A DNA stretch of 6,709 nucleotides from an uncultured Moraxellaceae bacterium (GTDB lineage Bacteria; Pseudomonadota; Gammaproteobacteria; Pseudomonadales; Moraxellaceae). The stretch covers positions 1 through 6,709 of the forward strand of contig CALEYY010000212.1 in the NCBI GenBank assembly GCA_937928295.1, in the 5' to 3' direction. Below, one piece after another: positions 1 to 5,569 of the stretch. The notes under the pieces are model-generated. The model was given only the letters and a program-made list of their open reading frames with translations, made no database searches and had not been told where the DNA came from. How positions within the stretch are numbered: position 1 is the first letter of the stretch; every line of letters begins with the position of its first letter. The translations under genes and the position numbers were made by a program.

Positions 1-25
1 CGGGCCGCGAATGCCGTGAGTGTAG

Positions 26-439
26 CTAAGCCGCAGGGATCGCGTAAGTGCCCGTAGCCTGCGCAACCGGCTCCGGGTCATCGCCGGCGTGAATCAGCAC
101 ATCAATCACCGCCGCCCGTTTGCCCAGACGCAGAAAACGGGCCGTGGCAATGAGGTCGGCATTGCGCGGCTTGCGCAGGAAGTTGATGTTCAGGTTCTGC
201 GTCACGGCCAGACCAATCGGGCCCAGCGACGCCAGAATCAGCGCATACATGGCGGTATCGGCCAGCGCCATCATGGTCGGGCCGGAGATGCTGCCGCCGG
301 CGCGCAGCGTGCCTTCGTTATAAGGCTGACGCACCGTGATCCAGCCTTCGGCAACGGTTTCAACACGACAGCCGGCATTCTTGAACATGGGGATGGTGCT
401 GTGAATGAAGTCATTCACTTCGGTGGCGGTCATTTTCAT
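26..439 (-). CDS. PaaI-family hotdog-fold acyl-CoA thioesterase
   Basis: The predicted cytosolic protein has 137 residues, the usual size of a single hotdog domain, and probably hydrolyses an acyl- or aryl-CoA thioester; the substrate cannot be read from sequence. The central helix region (about residues 44-68) has the PaaI-like pattern LRAGGSISGPTMMALAD. Asp61 sits where the family's catalytic acid lies. Ala47 replaces the His of the classical HGG motif; as I recall, a common proteobacterial subfamily has a non-His residue here. The strand NLNINFLRKP (about 82-91) is also typical. I chose the ATG at 439: an AAAGGG ribosome site at 452-447 lies 7 bases upstream. A TTG at 445 would start two codons earlier but is too close to that site. 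Translation ends at TAG (28-26). The gene diverges from proS and shows no evident functional link to it. Confidence 0.85.
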   Translation of the reverse strand: MKMTATEVNDFIHSTIPMFKNAGCRVETVAEGWITVRQPYNEGTLRAGGSISGPTMMALADTAMYALILASLGPIGLAVTQNLNINFLRKPRNADLIATARFLRLGKRAAVIDVLIHAGDDPEPVAQATGTYAIPAA

Positions 440-446
440 CGGCAAG

Positions 447-452
447 CCCTTT
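447..452 (-). promoter_or_regulatory. Ribosome binding site of the thioesterase gene
   Basis: AAAGGG on the minus strand, 7 bases before the ATG at 439. It decides for the ATG over the in-frame TTG at 445. A second copy of the same AAAGGGCTT word lies at 463-455, just upstream. Confidence 0.6.
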
Positions 453-524
453 GTAAGCCCTTTTCATTAAGGCGCAAAGCATATCCTGAAACATCGGCGT
501 AATGAGCACCGGCAATCCCGTATG

Positions 525-559
525 GCCAGCCTCTTGTAGCCAGCCTCTTATAGCCAGCA
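525..559 (+). repeat. 14-bp tandem repeat, about 2.5 copies, upstream of proS
   Basis: The unit GCCAGCCTCTTGTA (525-538) is followed directly by GCCAGCCTCTTATA (539-552), one base different, then a partial third unit GCCAGCA (553-559). It lies in the noncoding gap between the divergent thioesterase and proS, upstream of the -10-like box at 574-579. It could be slippage-derived spacer DNA or tandem protein-binding sites; the sequence alone does not say which. Confidence 0.8.
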
Positions 560-573
560 TGGCCATCGCTCCT

Positions 574-579
574 TACAAT
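574..579 (+). promoter_or_regulatory. Possible -10 box of the proS promoter
   Basis: TACAAT matches five of six bases of the sigma-70 -10 consensus and lies 36 bases before the proS ATG, so a transcript would have a leader of about 25-30 bases. No good -35 hexamer sits 16-18 bases upstream; the 14-bp tandem repeat occupies that area. This is a candidate only. Confidence 0.35.
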
Positions 580-615
580 GCGGGCCTTGCCAATTCAGCC
601 CATTTGGAACCCACC

Positions 616-2403
616 ATGCGCGCCAGTCGCTTCCTGCTTGCCACTCTTCGTGAAACCCCGGCCGACGCCGAAGTCATTTCGCACCAGCTCATGCTGCGCG
701 CCGGCATGATCCGCAAGGTCGCCACCGGCCTGTACAACTGGCTGCCGCTGGGCAACCGCGTGCTGAAAAAGGTCGAACGCATCATTCGCGAAGAGATGGA
801 CCGCGCCGGTGCGCTGGAAGTGCTGATGCCGGTCACACAGCCCGCCGAGCTCTGGGAAGAGTCCGGCCGCTATGTGCAATACGGCCCGGAGCTGCTGCGC
901 TTCAAAGACCGTCACGACCGTGCCTTTGTGCTCGGCCCGACCCACGAAGAAGTCATCACCGATCTGGCGCGTCAGGAGCTGCAGAGCTACAAGCAGCTGC
1001 CGGTGAATTTCTACCAGGTGCAAACCAAGTTCCGCGACGAGATCCGCCCGCGCTTCGGCGTCATGCGCTCACGCGAATTCATCATGAAGGACGCCTACTC
1101 GTTCCACACCGATCAGGCCTCGCTGCAGCAGACCTATGATGTCATGTATGACGCCTACTGCCGCATCTTCACCCGCCTCGGCCTCGACTTCCGCCCGGTG
1201 CAGGCCGACACCGGCTCCATCGGTGGCGATGGCTCGCATGAGTTCCATGTGCTGGCCTCCAGCGGCGAAGACGACATCGCGTTCTCCGACGCCTCCGACT
1301 TTGCCGCCAACATCGAGATGGCCGAAGCGCTGGCCCCGAGCGCGCCCCGCGCCGCTGCAACGCAAGCCCTGACGCAAGTTGCCACGCCAACGCAGACCGC
1401 CTGCGCCGATGTCGCCGCCCTGCTGGGTGTGCCGGTCACGCAGACCGTGAAAGCTATTGCTGTGGTCGCGCCGGTGCCGGTGGATGCTGCCACGCTGAAA
1501 GCCAAGCCCAAGGCTGAGCCCCAAGCGCCAGAACAGCAGCGCTTCTTCCTGCTGCTGGTGCGCGGCGATCACGACATGAACGAAATCAAGGCCGGCAAGC
1601 TCGCCGGCCTCAAGGACTTCCGTCTCGCCACGGAAGCCGAAATCGTGGCGACGCTCGGCTGTGTGCCCGGCTTCATCGGGCCTGTTTTCAAGAGCGAGGC
1701 TGTCGCTAAAGATGTCACCGTGATCGCCGACCGCACCGTCGTCGCCATGAGCGACTTCGTCTGCGGCGCCAACCAGGCCGGCTTCCACCTCAGCGGCGTC
1801 AACTTCGGCCGCGACCTGCCGGAACCGGCGCTGGTCGCCGACATCCGCAATGTCGTCGAGGGCGATGCCTCGCCCTGCGGCCAGGGCACGCTGGTGATCA
1901 AGCGCGGCATCGAAGTCGGCCACATCTTCCAGCTCGGCCAGAAATACTCGCAAGCGCTGAACTGCAAGGTGCTCGGCGAAGATGGCAAGCCGCTGGTGGT
2001 GACCATGGGCTGCTACGGCATCGGCGTGACCCGTGTGGTGGCCTCGGCCATCGAGCAGAATCACGACGAGCGCGGCATCATCTGGCCGGATGCCATCGCG
2101 CCGTTCCAGATCGCACTGGTGGCGATGAACTACGCCAAGTCCATCCGCATCCAGGACGAAAGCAGCAAGCTCTACGAGCAGCTCACCGCCGCCGGCTACG
2201 AAGTCTTCTTCGACGACCGCAACGAGCGCCCCGGCGTGAAGTTCTCCGATGCTGAGCTGATCGGCATTCCGCATCGCCTCGTCGTAGGCGAGAAGGGTCT
2301 GGATGCCGGCACGCTGGAGTACAAGGGCCGCCGCAATGGTGATGAAGCTGATGTAGCAATCTCCGATCTGCTCACCTTCCTCGGCGAGCGCATCACGCGT
2401 TAA
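616..2403 (+). CDS. proS: Prolyl-tRNA synthetase, bacterial type with editing domain
   Basis: Charges tRNA-Pro with proline in the cytosol (ATP-dependent class II synthetase) and clears mischarged Ala-tRNA-Pro. The 595-residue product compares with 572 in E. coli. Visible parts are: the N-terminal class II core with motif 1 (about residues 50-76), motif 2 around 138-158 (KFRDEIRPRFGVMRSREF), the INS editing domain (about 220-410), motif 3 around GCYGIGVTR (465-473), and the anticodon-binding domain (about 497-595). Lys279 aligns with the E. coli lysine needed for Ala-tRNA editing, so editing is probably intact. An Ala/Pro/Lys-rich insert at about 285-308 explains most of the extra length. The frame is open back to an ATG at 502, but the family N-terminus MRASRFLLATLRETP starts at 616, with a weak GGA ribosome site at 606-608. 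It diverges from the thioesterase gene. Confidence 0.98.
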   Translation: MRASRFLLATLRETPADAEVISHQLMLRAGMIRKVATGLYNWLPLGNRVLKKVERIIREEMDRAGALEVLMPVTQPAELWEESGRYVQYGPELLRFKDRHDRAFVLGPTHEEVITDLARQELQSYKQLPVNFYQVQTKFRDEIRPRFGVMRSREFIMKDAYSFHTDQASLQQTYDVMYDAYCRIFTRLGLDFRPVQADTGSIGGDGSHEFHVLASSGEDDIAFSDASDFAANIEMAEALAPSAPRAAATQALTQVATPTQTACADVAALLGVPVTQTVKAIAVVAPVPVDAATLKAKPKAEPQAPEQQRFFLLLVRGDHDMNEIKAGKLAGLKDFRLATEAEIVATLGCVPGFIGPVFKSEAVAKDVTVIADRTVVAMSDFVCGANQAGFHLSGVNFGRDLPEPALVADIRNVVEGDASPCGQGTLVIKRGIEVGHIFQLGQKYSQALNCKVLGEDGKPLVVTMGCYGIGVTRVVASAIEQNHDERGIIWPDAIAPFQIALVAMNYAKSIRIQDESSKLYEQLTAAGYEVFFDDRNERPGVKFSDAELIGIPHRLVVGEKGLDAGTLEYKGRRNGDEADVAISDLLTFLGERITR

Positions 2404-2415
2404 AGTAGGCTTTGT

Positions 2416-2457
2416 GGTAGATTCCGGTTACATAACTACAACAAACCGGAATCTGCC
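2416..2457 (+). promoter_or_regulatory. Long hairpin between proS and the lipoprotein gene, abutting the ATG
   Basis: Arms 2416-2429 (GGTAGATTCCGGTT) and 2444-2457 (AACCGGAATCTGCC) pair over 14 positions with one G-U wobble (2418/2455). They enclose a 14-base A/C-rich loop. The right arm ends on the base before the ATG at 2458 and contains the only ribosome-site-like GGA (2448-2450). No T tract follows on either strand, so it is not a standard intrinsic terminator. It could be a structure limiting translation of the hydrolase, a terminator lacking a U tract, or a protein-binding palindrome. The pairing is seen; the role is inferred. Confidence 0.6.
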
Positions 2458-3465
2458 ATGCTGCTTCGCGCCTTCGCTGTCACTGCCCTCGCCTGCTGTT
2501 TGAGCGCCTGCCCCGGCGGCAGCGACAACAACCCCGGCGGCGTACAGCTCTTGCCCAGCGCGCGCAGCACCGACGGCGAAACCGTCATGGCCACCATGGC
2601 CTTTGTGCCCGACTCGCAGCCCACCAAGCTGGTCGTGTTCTGCCATGGCTACGGCCACACGGTCGAAGACGCCTGGCTGGTGCACATGCAGCGCACCGCC
2701 AGCCCAGACATCGCCGTGGTCTCCACCAACTATCGCGATAACTTCGGCTTCCCCTCGCTGCGCGGTGCCGAAGACACCATCATCGCCACCCGCAATGCGC
2801 TCAAGCGCTTCCCGTCCATCAAGACCGTGTATGCCCTGGGCGTCAGCCTCGGCGGCAATGTCTGCGGCAATGCCATCACGGAGTCCGCCAAGCAATCGCC
2901 CACCGGCAAAAGCCTGTATGACTACTGGGTGGATGTGGAAGGTCTGAGCAACCTCACGGAAAGCTGGATTGAAGCCAACGCCGCCCTGCCCGATGCGGCC
3001 GCCGGCATGGAGCGCGATGTTGGCGGCACACCCGCCGACAAAACCCAGGAATATGTGCGCCGCTCACCGGCCTTGAATGCCCAGACCATGAAGTCCGGCG
3101 GCTTACAGGCGGTGGCGGTGATTCACGGTTTCAACGACGGTCTAGTGCCCTACAACCAGGGCCGCGAAATGGCCACGGCCTTGCTGGCAGCGGGCATTTC
3201 CACGCAGTTCTTCAATGTCATCTTTGATGGCGCCACGCAGACCAGCGGCACCACGCTCACCGGCGACATCGGGCTGGTCACCGGCGGCGAAGCCCCCGAT
3301 GTGAACGACGAGCTAGGGCTCAACCTCACCGGCCACGGCTTCGAGGGCGACTACGGCCACCCCGTCATCCGCGCCGGCTTCGACCAGCTCCAGCTCATGC
3401 TCGATGGCAAGTTCCCAACCACGCCTTACGGCGAAAGCGTGATCAACCCGGCGCCGCCGGGCTGA
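2458..3465 (+). CDS. Predicted lipoprotein of the alpha/beta-hydrolase fold
   Basis: The 335-residue product starts with a short signal peptide ending in a lipobox LSAC (15-18), so Cys18 is probably lipidated. The next residue is Pro, not Asp, which by the E. coli sorting rule suggests the outer membrane. The rest reads as an alpha/beta hydrolase: strand and oxyanion-region VVFCHGYG (59-66), nucleophile elbow GVSLGG (128-133) with Ser130, probable acid Asp227 in HGFNDGLVP (223-231), and probable catalytic His293 in GHGF, with His301 as the alternative. The substrate is unknown; esterase, lipase or peptidase activity are all possible. The ATG at 2458 is needed to give the signal peptide; the next in-frame ATG (2587) would remove it. 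The gene lies 54 bp after proS and may be read from it or from its own weak promoter. Confidence 0.85.
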   Translation: MLLRAFAVTALACCLSACPGGSDNNPGGVQLLPSARSTDGETVMATMAFVPDSQPTKLVVFCHGYGHTVEDAWLVHMQRTASPDIAVVSTNYRDNFGFPSLRGAEDTIIATRNALKRFPSIKTVYALGVSLGGNVCGNAITESAKQSPTGKSLYDYWVDVEGLSNLTESWIEANAALPDAAAGMERDVGGTPADKTQEYVRRSPALNAQTMKSGGLQAVAVIHGFNDGLVPYNQGREMATALLAAGISTQFFNVIFDGATQTSGTTLTGDIGLVTGGEAPDVNDELGLNLTGHGFEGDYGHPVIRAGFDQLQLMLDGKFPTTPYGESVINPAPPG

Positions 3466-3471
3466 AAGCCT

Positions 3472-3511
3472 GCAGCGCGGGGCGACTGAGCCAGCTCAAC
3501 GCGCGCGCTGC
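3472..3511. terminator. Possible bidirectional hairpin between convergent genes
   Basis: GCAGCGCG (3472-3479) can pair with CGCGCTGC (3504-3511), and inside this TGAGC (3487-3491) can pair with GCTCA (3494-3498). The structure covers the 30-bp gap between the hydrolase stop and the AraC-gene stop and runs into the last AraC codons. No T tract is seen on either side, so terminator function is weakly supported. Confidence 0.25.
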
Positions 3512-4533
3512 TGCAACCAGGCCGAAGGCGGCATGCCATACCAGCGCCGAAACGCACGCCGGAATGCGGTCACATCCTGATAACCCAACGCCAGCGCCAC
3601 TGACTCCACGGTATGTCGTGGCGACATCAAGTGCGCCGCCGCCTGGCGCGCCAGCTCGGCATCCAGCAACGCCTGATAATTCGTGCCCTCAGTCTTGAGA
3701 TAGCGCATCAGCGTGCGGGCCGACAGACCGTGGTGATCGGCCATGCTGGCCAGGCTCCAGAGCTGCCCCGGATGCTGCTGCAACAACCGCGTGATGCGCA
3801 AACTCCAGCTACTCTCCTCGCGTCGGGCCTGCTCCAGCTGCTCGCACTGGCGCAAGGCCTGTTCATAGATAGCGCGGTCGCGAAAGGGGTTGGGTTGCTT
3901 CAGCAGCTGCATCGGTACCAGTATCACGGTGTCTTCGGCAGCGAAGCTGTAGGGACTGTTGAAGTAGCCGGCATAAGCTCCGGCATGCGCCGGTGCCGGA
4001 TAGCCGAAACGAATCACGGCTTCACGCAAGCGGCGACCGATCACCAGCTCGATACCACGCTGCACCGTCACCGCCATGGCTTCCAGACAGAACAGTCCGA
4101 CCTCGTCCATGGGCAGCTGAAGCTCTAGGCGGATGGCCATGTATTCGCCGCTGAAAGCGCGGCTGATCTGAACTCCGGGAACCCGCAACGCGTGATAGCG
4201 CTCCAGTGCAGCCCACGCATCCAGCAAAGTTTCCGAGGCCGACAACAAGGCGCCCAGCGGGCCATGAGCCGCAACCGGCATGCGCGATGCGATGTCCAGC
4301 GCAAAGTCGGCACGACCGGCCAGCGCGATGGCGTTGCGCACAATACGAACCTGCTCCGGCTCGCTGATCATCTGATCGAGCACCGCCAGGTCCGCAGGCG
4401 TCAGCATAGTACCGGCGAGCAAGCGCTCCTGGCCGGCAGGATCTAGGCGCAGGGCGCGTGCCAGCAGGCGAACATAAGTGGCGGGATACTTCACCGGCGG
4501 CGTCACTCCGTTAAACAGGGGGCTGCAGTACAT
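3496..4533 (-). CDS. AraC-family transcriptional regulator with arabinose-binding-type N-terminal domain
   Basis: The 345-residue product has the layout of the OruR/VirS-like branch of AraC regulators. An N-terminal ligand-sensing domain (about residues 15-205) is followed by a C-terminal DNA-binding domain with two helix-turn-helix units. The first unit is around SLASMADHHGLSARTLMRYLK (260-280), the second around VESVALALGYQDVTAFRRAFRRWYG (309-333). The closing GMPPSAWL is the usual end of the domain. A GTG at 4614 would add 27 residues, but it has no ribosome site and the extension looks unlike the family; the ATG at 4533 gives the normal length. The gene diverges from the MaoC-thiolase pair over 137 bp, so that pair is its most likely target, perhaps with a fatty-acid-like or CoA-linked effector. 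The target and effector are inferred from position only. Confidence 0.9.
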   Translation of the reverse strand: MYCSPLFNGVTPPVKYPATYVRLLARALRLDPAGQERLLAGTMLTPADLAVLDQMISEPEQVRIVRNAIALAGRADFALDIASRMPVAAHGPLGALLSASETLLDAWAALERYHALRVPGVQISRAFSGEYMAIRLELQLPMDEVGLFCLEAMAVTVQRGIELVIGRRLREAVIRFGYPAPAHAGAYAGYFNSPYSFAAEDTVILVPMQLLKQPNPFRDRAIYEQALRQCEQLEQARREESSWSLRITRLLQQHPGQLWSLASMADHHGLSARTLMRYLKTEGTNYQALLDAELARQAAAHLMSPRHTVESVALALGYQDVTAFRRAFRRWYGMPPSAWLQQRAR

Positions 4534-4544
4534 GCAAACCGCCG

Positions 4545-4574
4545 ACCATAGCGCAGGCTGGCGATGCCTGTCAC
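4545..4574 (-). promoter_or_regulatory. Possible promoter of the AraC-type regulator gene
   Basis: Read on the minus strand, GTGACA (4574-4569) resembles a -35 box and TATGGT (4550-4545) a -10 box, with an 18-base spacer. Transcription would begin only about 5-8 bases before the ATG at 4533, giving a near-leaderless message. This fits the lack of a clear Shine-Dalgarno sequence there, but the -10 match is only moderate. Confidence 0.35.
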
Positions 4575-4590
4575 TTTCTACATGCCGACT

Positions 4591-4605
4591 GTCGCCATTC
4601 GCGAC
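4591..4605. repeat. Small inverted repeat in the AraC/MaoC divergent gap
   Basis: GTCGC (4591-4595) and GCGAC (4601-4605) form a perfect 5-bp inverted repeat with a 5-base spacer. The first arm recurs as GTCGCC at 4621-4626, and ATGCC occurs at 4564, 4582 and 4633. These words lie between the two divergent genes, where an operator for the regulator would be expected. The match to an actual binding site is unproven. Confidence 0.3.
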
Positions 4606-4659
4606 TACCGGCACGGGGGCGTCGCCGGCAAGATGCCATCACGCCATACCCCCCTGACC

Positions 4660-4663
4660 GGAG
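4660..4663 (+). promoter_or_regulatory. Ribosome binding site of the MaoC-type gene
   Basis: GGAG lies 7 bases before the ATG at 4671, which fixes the start of the dehydratase gene. I see no convincing sigma-70 promoter between 4534 and 4659 on the plus strand, which would fit an activator-dependent promoter. Confidence 0.65.
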
Positions 4664-4670
4664 CCACACC

Positions 4671-5564
4671 ATGCCTGCTGCATTGTCCGAAAAAGTCCCT
4701 GCCAGCTTGCTGCGCCAACAGTTGCCGAACATCACCGCTATGCTCAAAGGCGCCGTGATGTCTTACCTGCCGCTGCCCGACCGCCAGCGCGGTGAATGGG
4801 TCACGCAGCAGTTGCCGGCACCCGTACCGGCCTTGCTGCAGGCTTACAGTCAATGGTCGCGCGCTGGCACGGAGCGTTACCGCAGCAGCATTCCGCCACA
4901 TCTGGCCAGCAGCCAGCTTGGCCTCGGCCTGATCGCGCAGCTCACGGCACAATCGCCCTACCCCATGCTCAGCGTGCTCAATCAAGGCGTGCATATCCGC
5001 ATCCATCAGCCCTTGCCGCAAGGTGAAGCGTTGCAGCTGCGCGGCCGCCTAATAGACGCCAGCGACGATGGTTTTCGCGCCCGCGTTCACAGCCGAGTGG
5101 AAGTCGGAACCGCCAGCCAGCCCAAAGCACTGGAGATCGACTCCTATGCCGCCGTGGTCCTGCGCAAGCGCCCGGCCGGCGTTGAAGCGGAGCGCGCCGA
5201 ACCTGACTTTGAAACCATCGGCCACTGGCAGGCCGGAGCCGACGAGGGCGTGAAATTCTTTCTGCTCACCGGCGACTTCAACCCGATCCACACGCTGCCG
5301 ATGCTGGCCCGGCACACCCGCTTTCGAGGCTGCATCATGCATGGCTACGGGGCGTTCGCGCAGGTCTTCGAAGCCATAAAAAATGCCGGGCACACGATTG
5401 CCGACATCGATGTGCGCTTCATCAAGCCACTGCCGCTGCCCAGCCCTCCGCTGCTGATTCAGGTCGCCGCCAGCGCCGATGCCGAAGGCCGGCATGCACT
5501 GCGTCTCACCGATGCCGCCAGCAATCTCTACCAGGTCGGCAGCTTTCTGCCGCAAGCACGGTGA
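4671..5564 (+). CDS. Double-hotdog MaoC-type (R)-specific enoyl-CoA hydratase/dehydratase
   Basis: The 297-residue protein probably adds or removes water at the 2,3-position of an acyl-CoA thioester in the cytosol. The C-terminal hotdog has the hydratase-2 signature: FFLLTGDFNPIHTLPMLA (196-213), with Asp202, Asn204 and His207 as the expected catalytic set, followed by GCIMHGYG (220-227). The N-terminal half (about 1-165) is a second, degenerate hotdog lacking that signature, as in the long HtdX-like members. The start at 4671 is supported by GGAG 7 bases upstream. Its stop overlaps an in-frame GTG of the next gene (GTGA, 5561-5564), and the likely ATG of that gene is only 6 bases further on, so the two are almost certainly co-transcribed and perhaps translationally coupled. 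The chain-length preference cannot be read from sequence. Confidence 0.88.
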   Translation: MPAALSEKVPASLLRQQLPNITAMLKGAVMSYLPLPDRQRGEWVTQQLPAPVPALLQAYSQWSRAGTERYRSSIPPHLASSQLGLGLIAQLTAQSPYPMLSVLNQGVHIRIHQPLPQGEALQLRGRLIDASDDGFRARVHSRVEVGTASQPKALEIDSYAAVVLRKRPAGVEAERAEPDFETIGHWQAGADEGVKFFLLTGDFNPIHTLPMLARHTRFRGCIMHGYGAFAQVFEAIKNAGHTIADIDVRFIKPLPLPSPPLLIQVAASADAEGRHALRLTDAASNLYQVGSFLPQAR

Positions 5565-5569
5565 TCGCC

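Noticed and set aside
89..502. Plus-strand frame opposite the thioesterase
   Set aside because: It is antisense to a recognisable hotdog gene, has unusual Arg/His/Gln-rich composition and no family resemblance.
502..615. N-terminal extension of proS from the ATG at 502
   Set aside because: It would add 38 residues unlike any ProRS, runs through the tandem repeat and the -10-like box, and has no ribosome site. The family N-terminus begins at 616.
1069..2274. A 401-codon open frame on the minus strand opposite proS
   Set aside because: It is a shadow of a highly conserved gene in GC-rich DNA. Its translation is low-complexity (Ala/Gly/Asp/His-rich) and matches no family I recognise, and no ribosome site is evident.
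4534..4614. N-terminal extension of the AraC regulator from the GTG at 4614
   Set aside because: No ribosome site, not family-like sequence, and it would place the regulator's own likely promoter inside its coding region.
4605..5021. Minus-strand frame opposite the start of the MaoC-type gene
   Set aside because: It overlaps a well-supported coding sequence with a good ribosome site; its composition is typical of antisense shadows.
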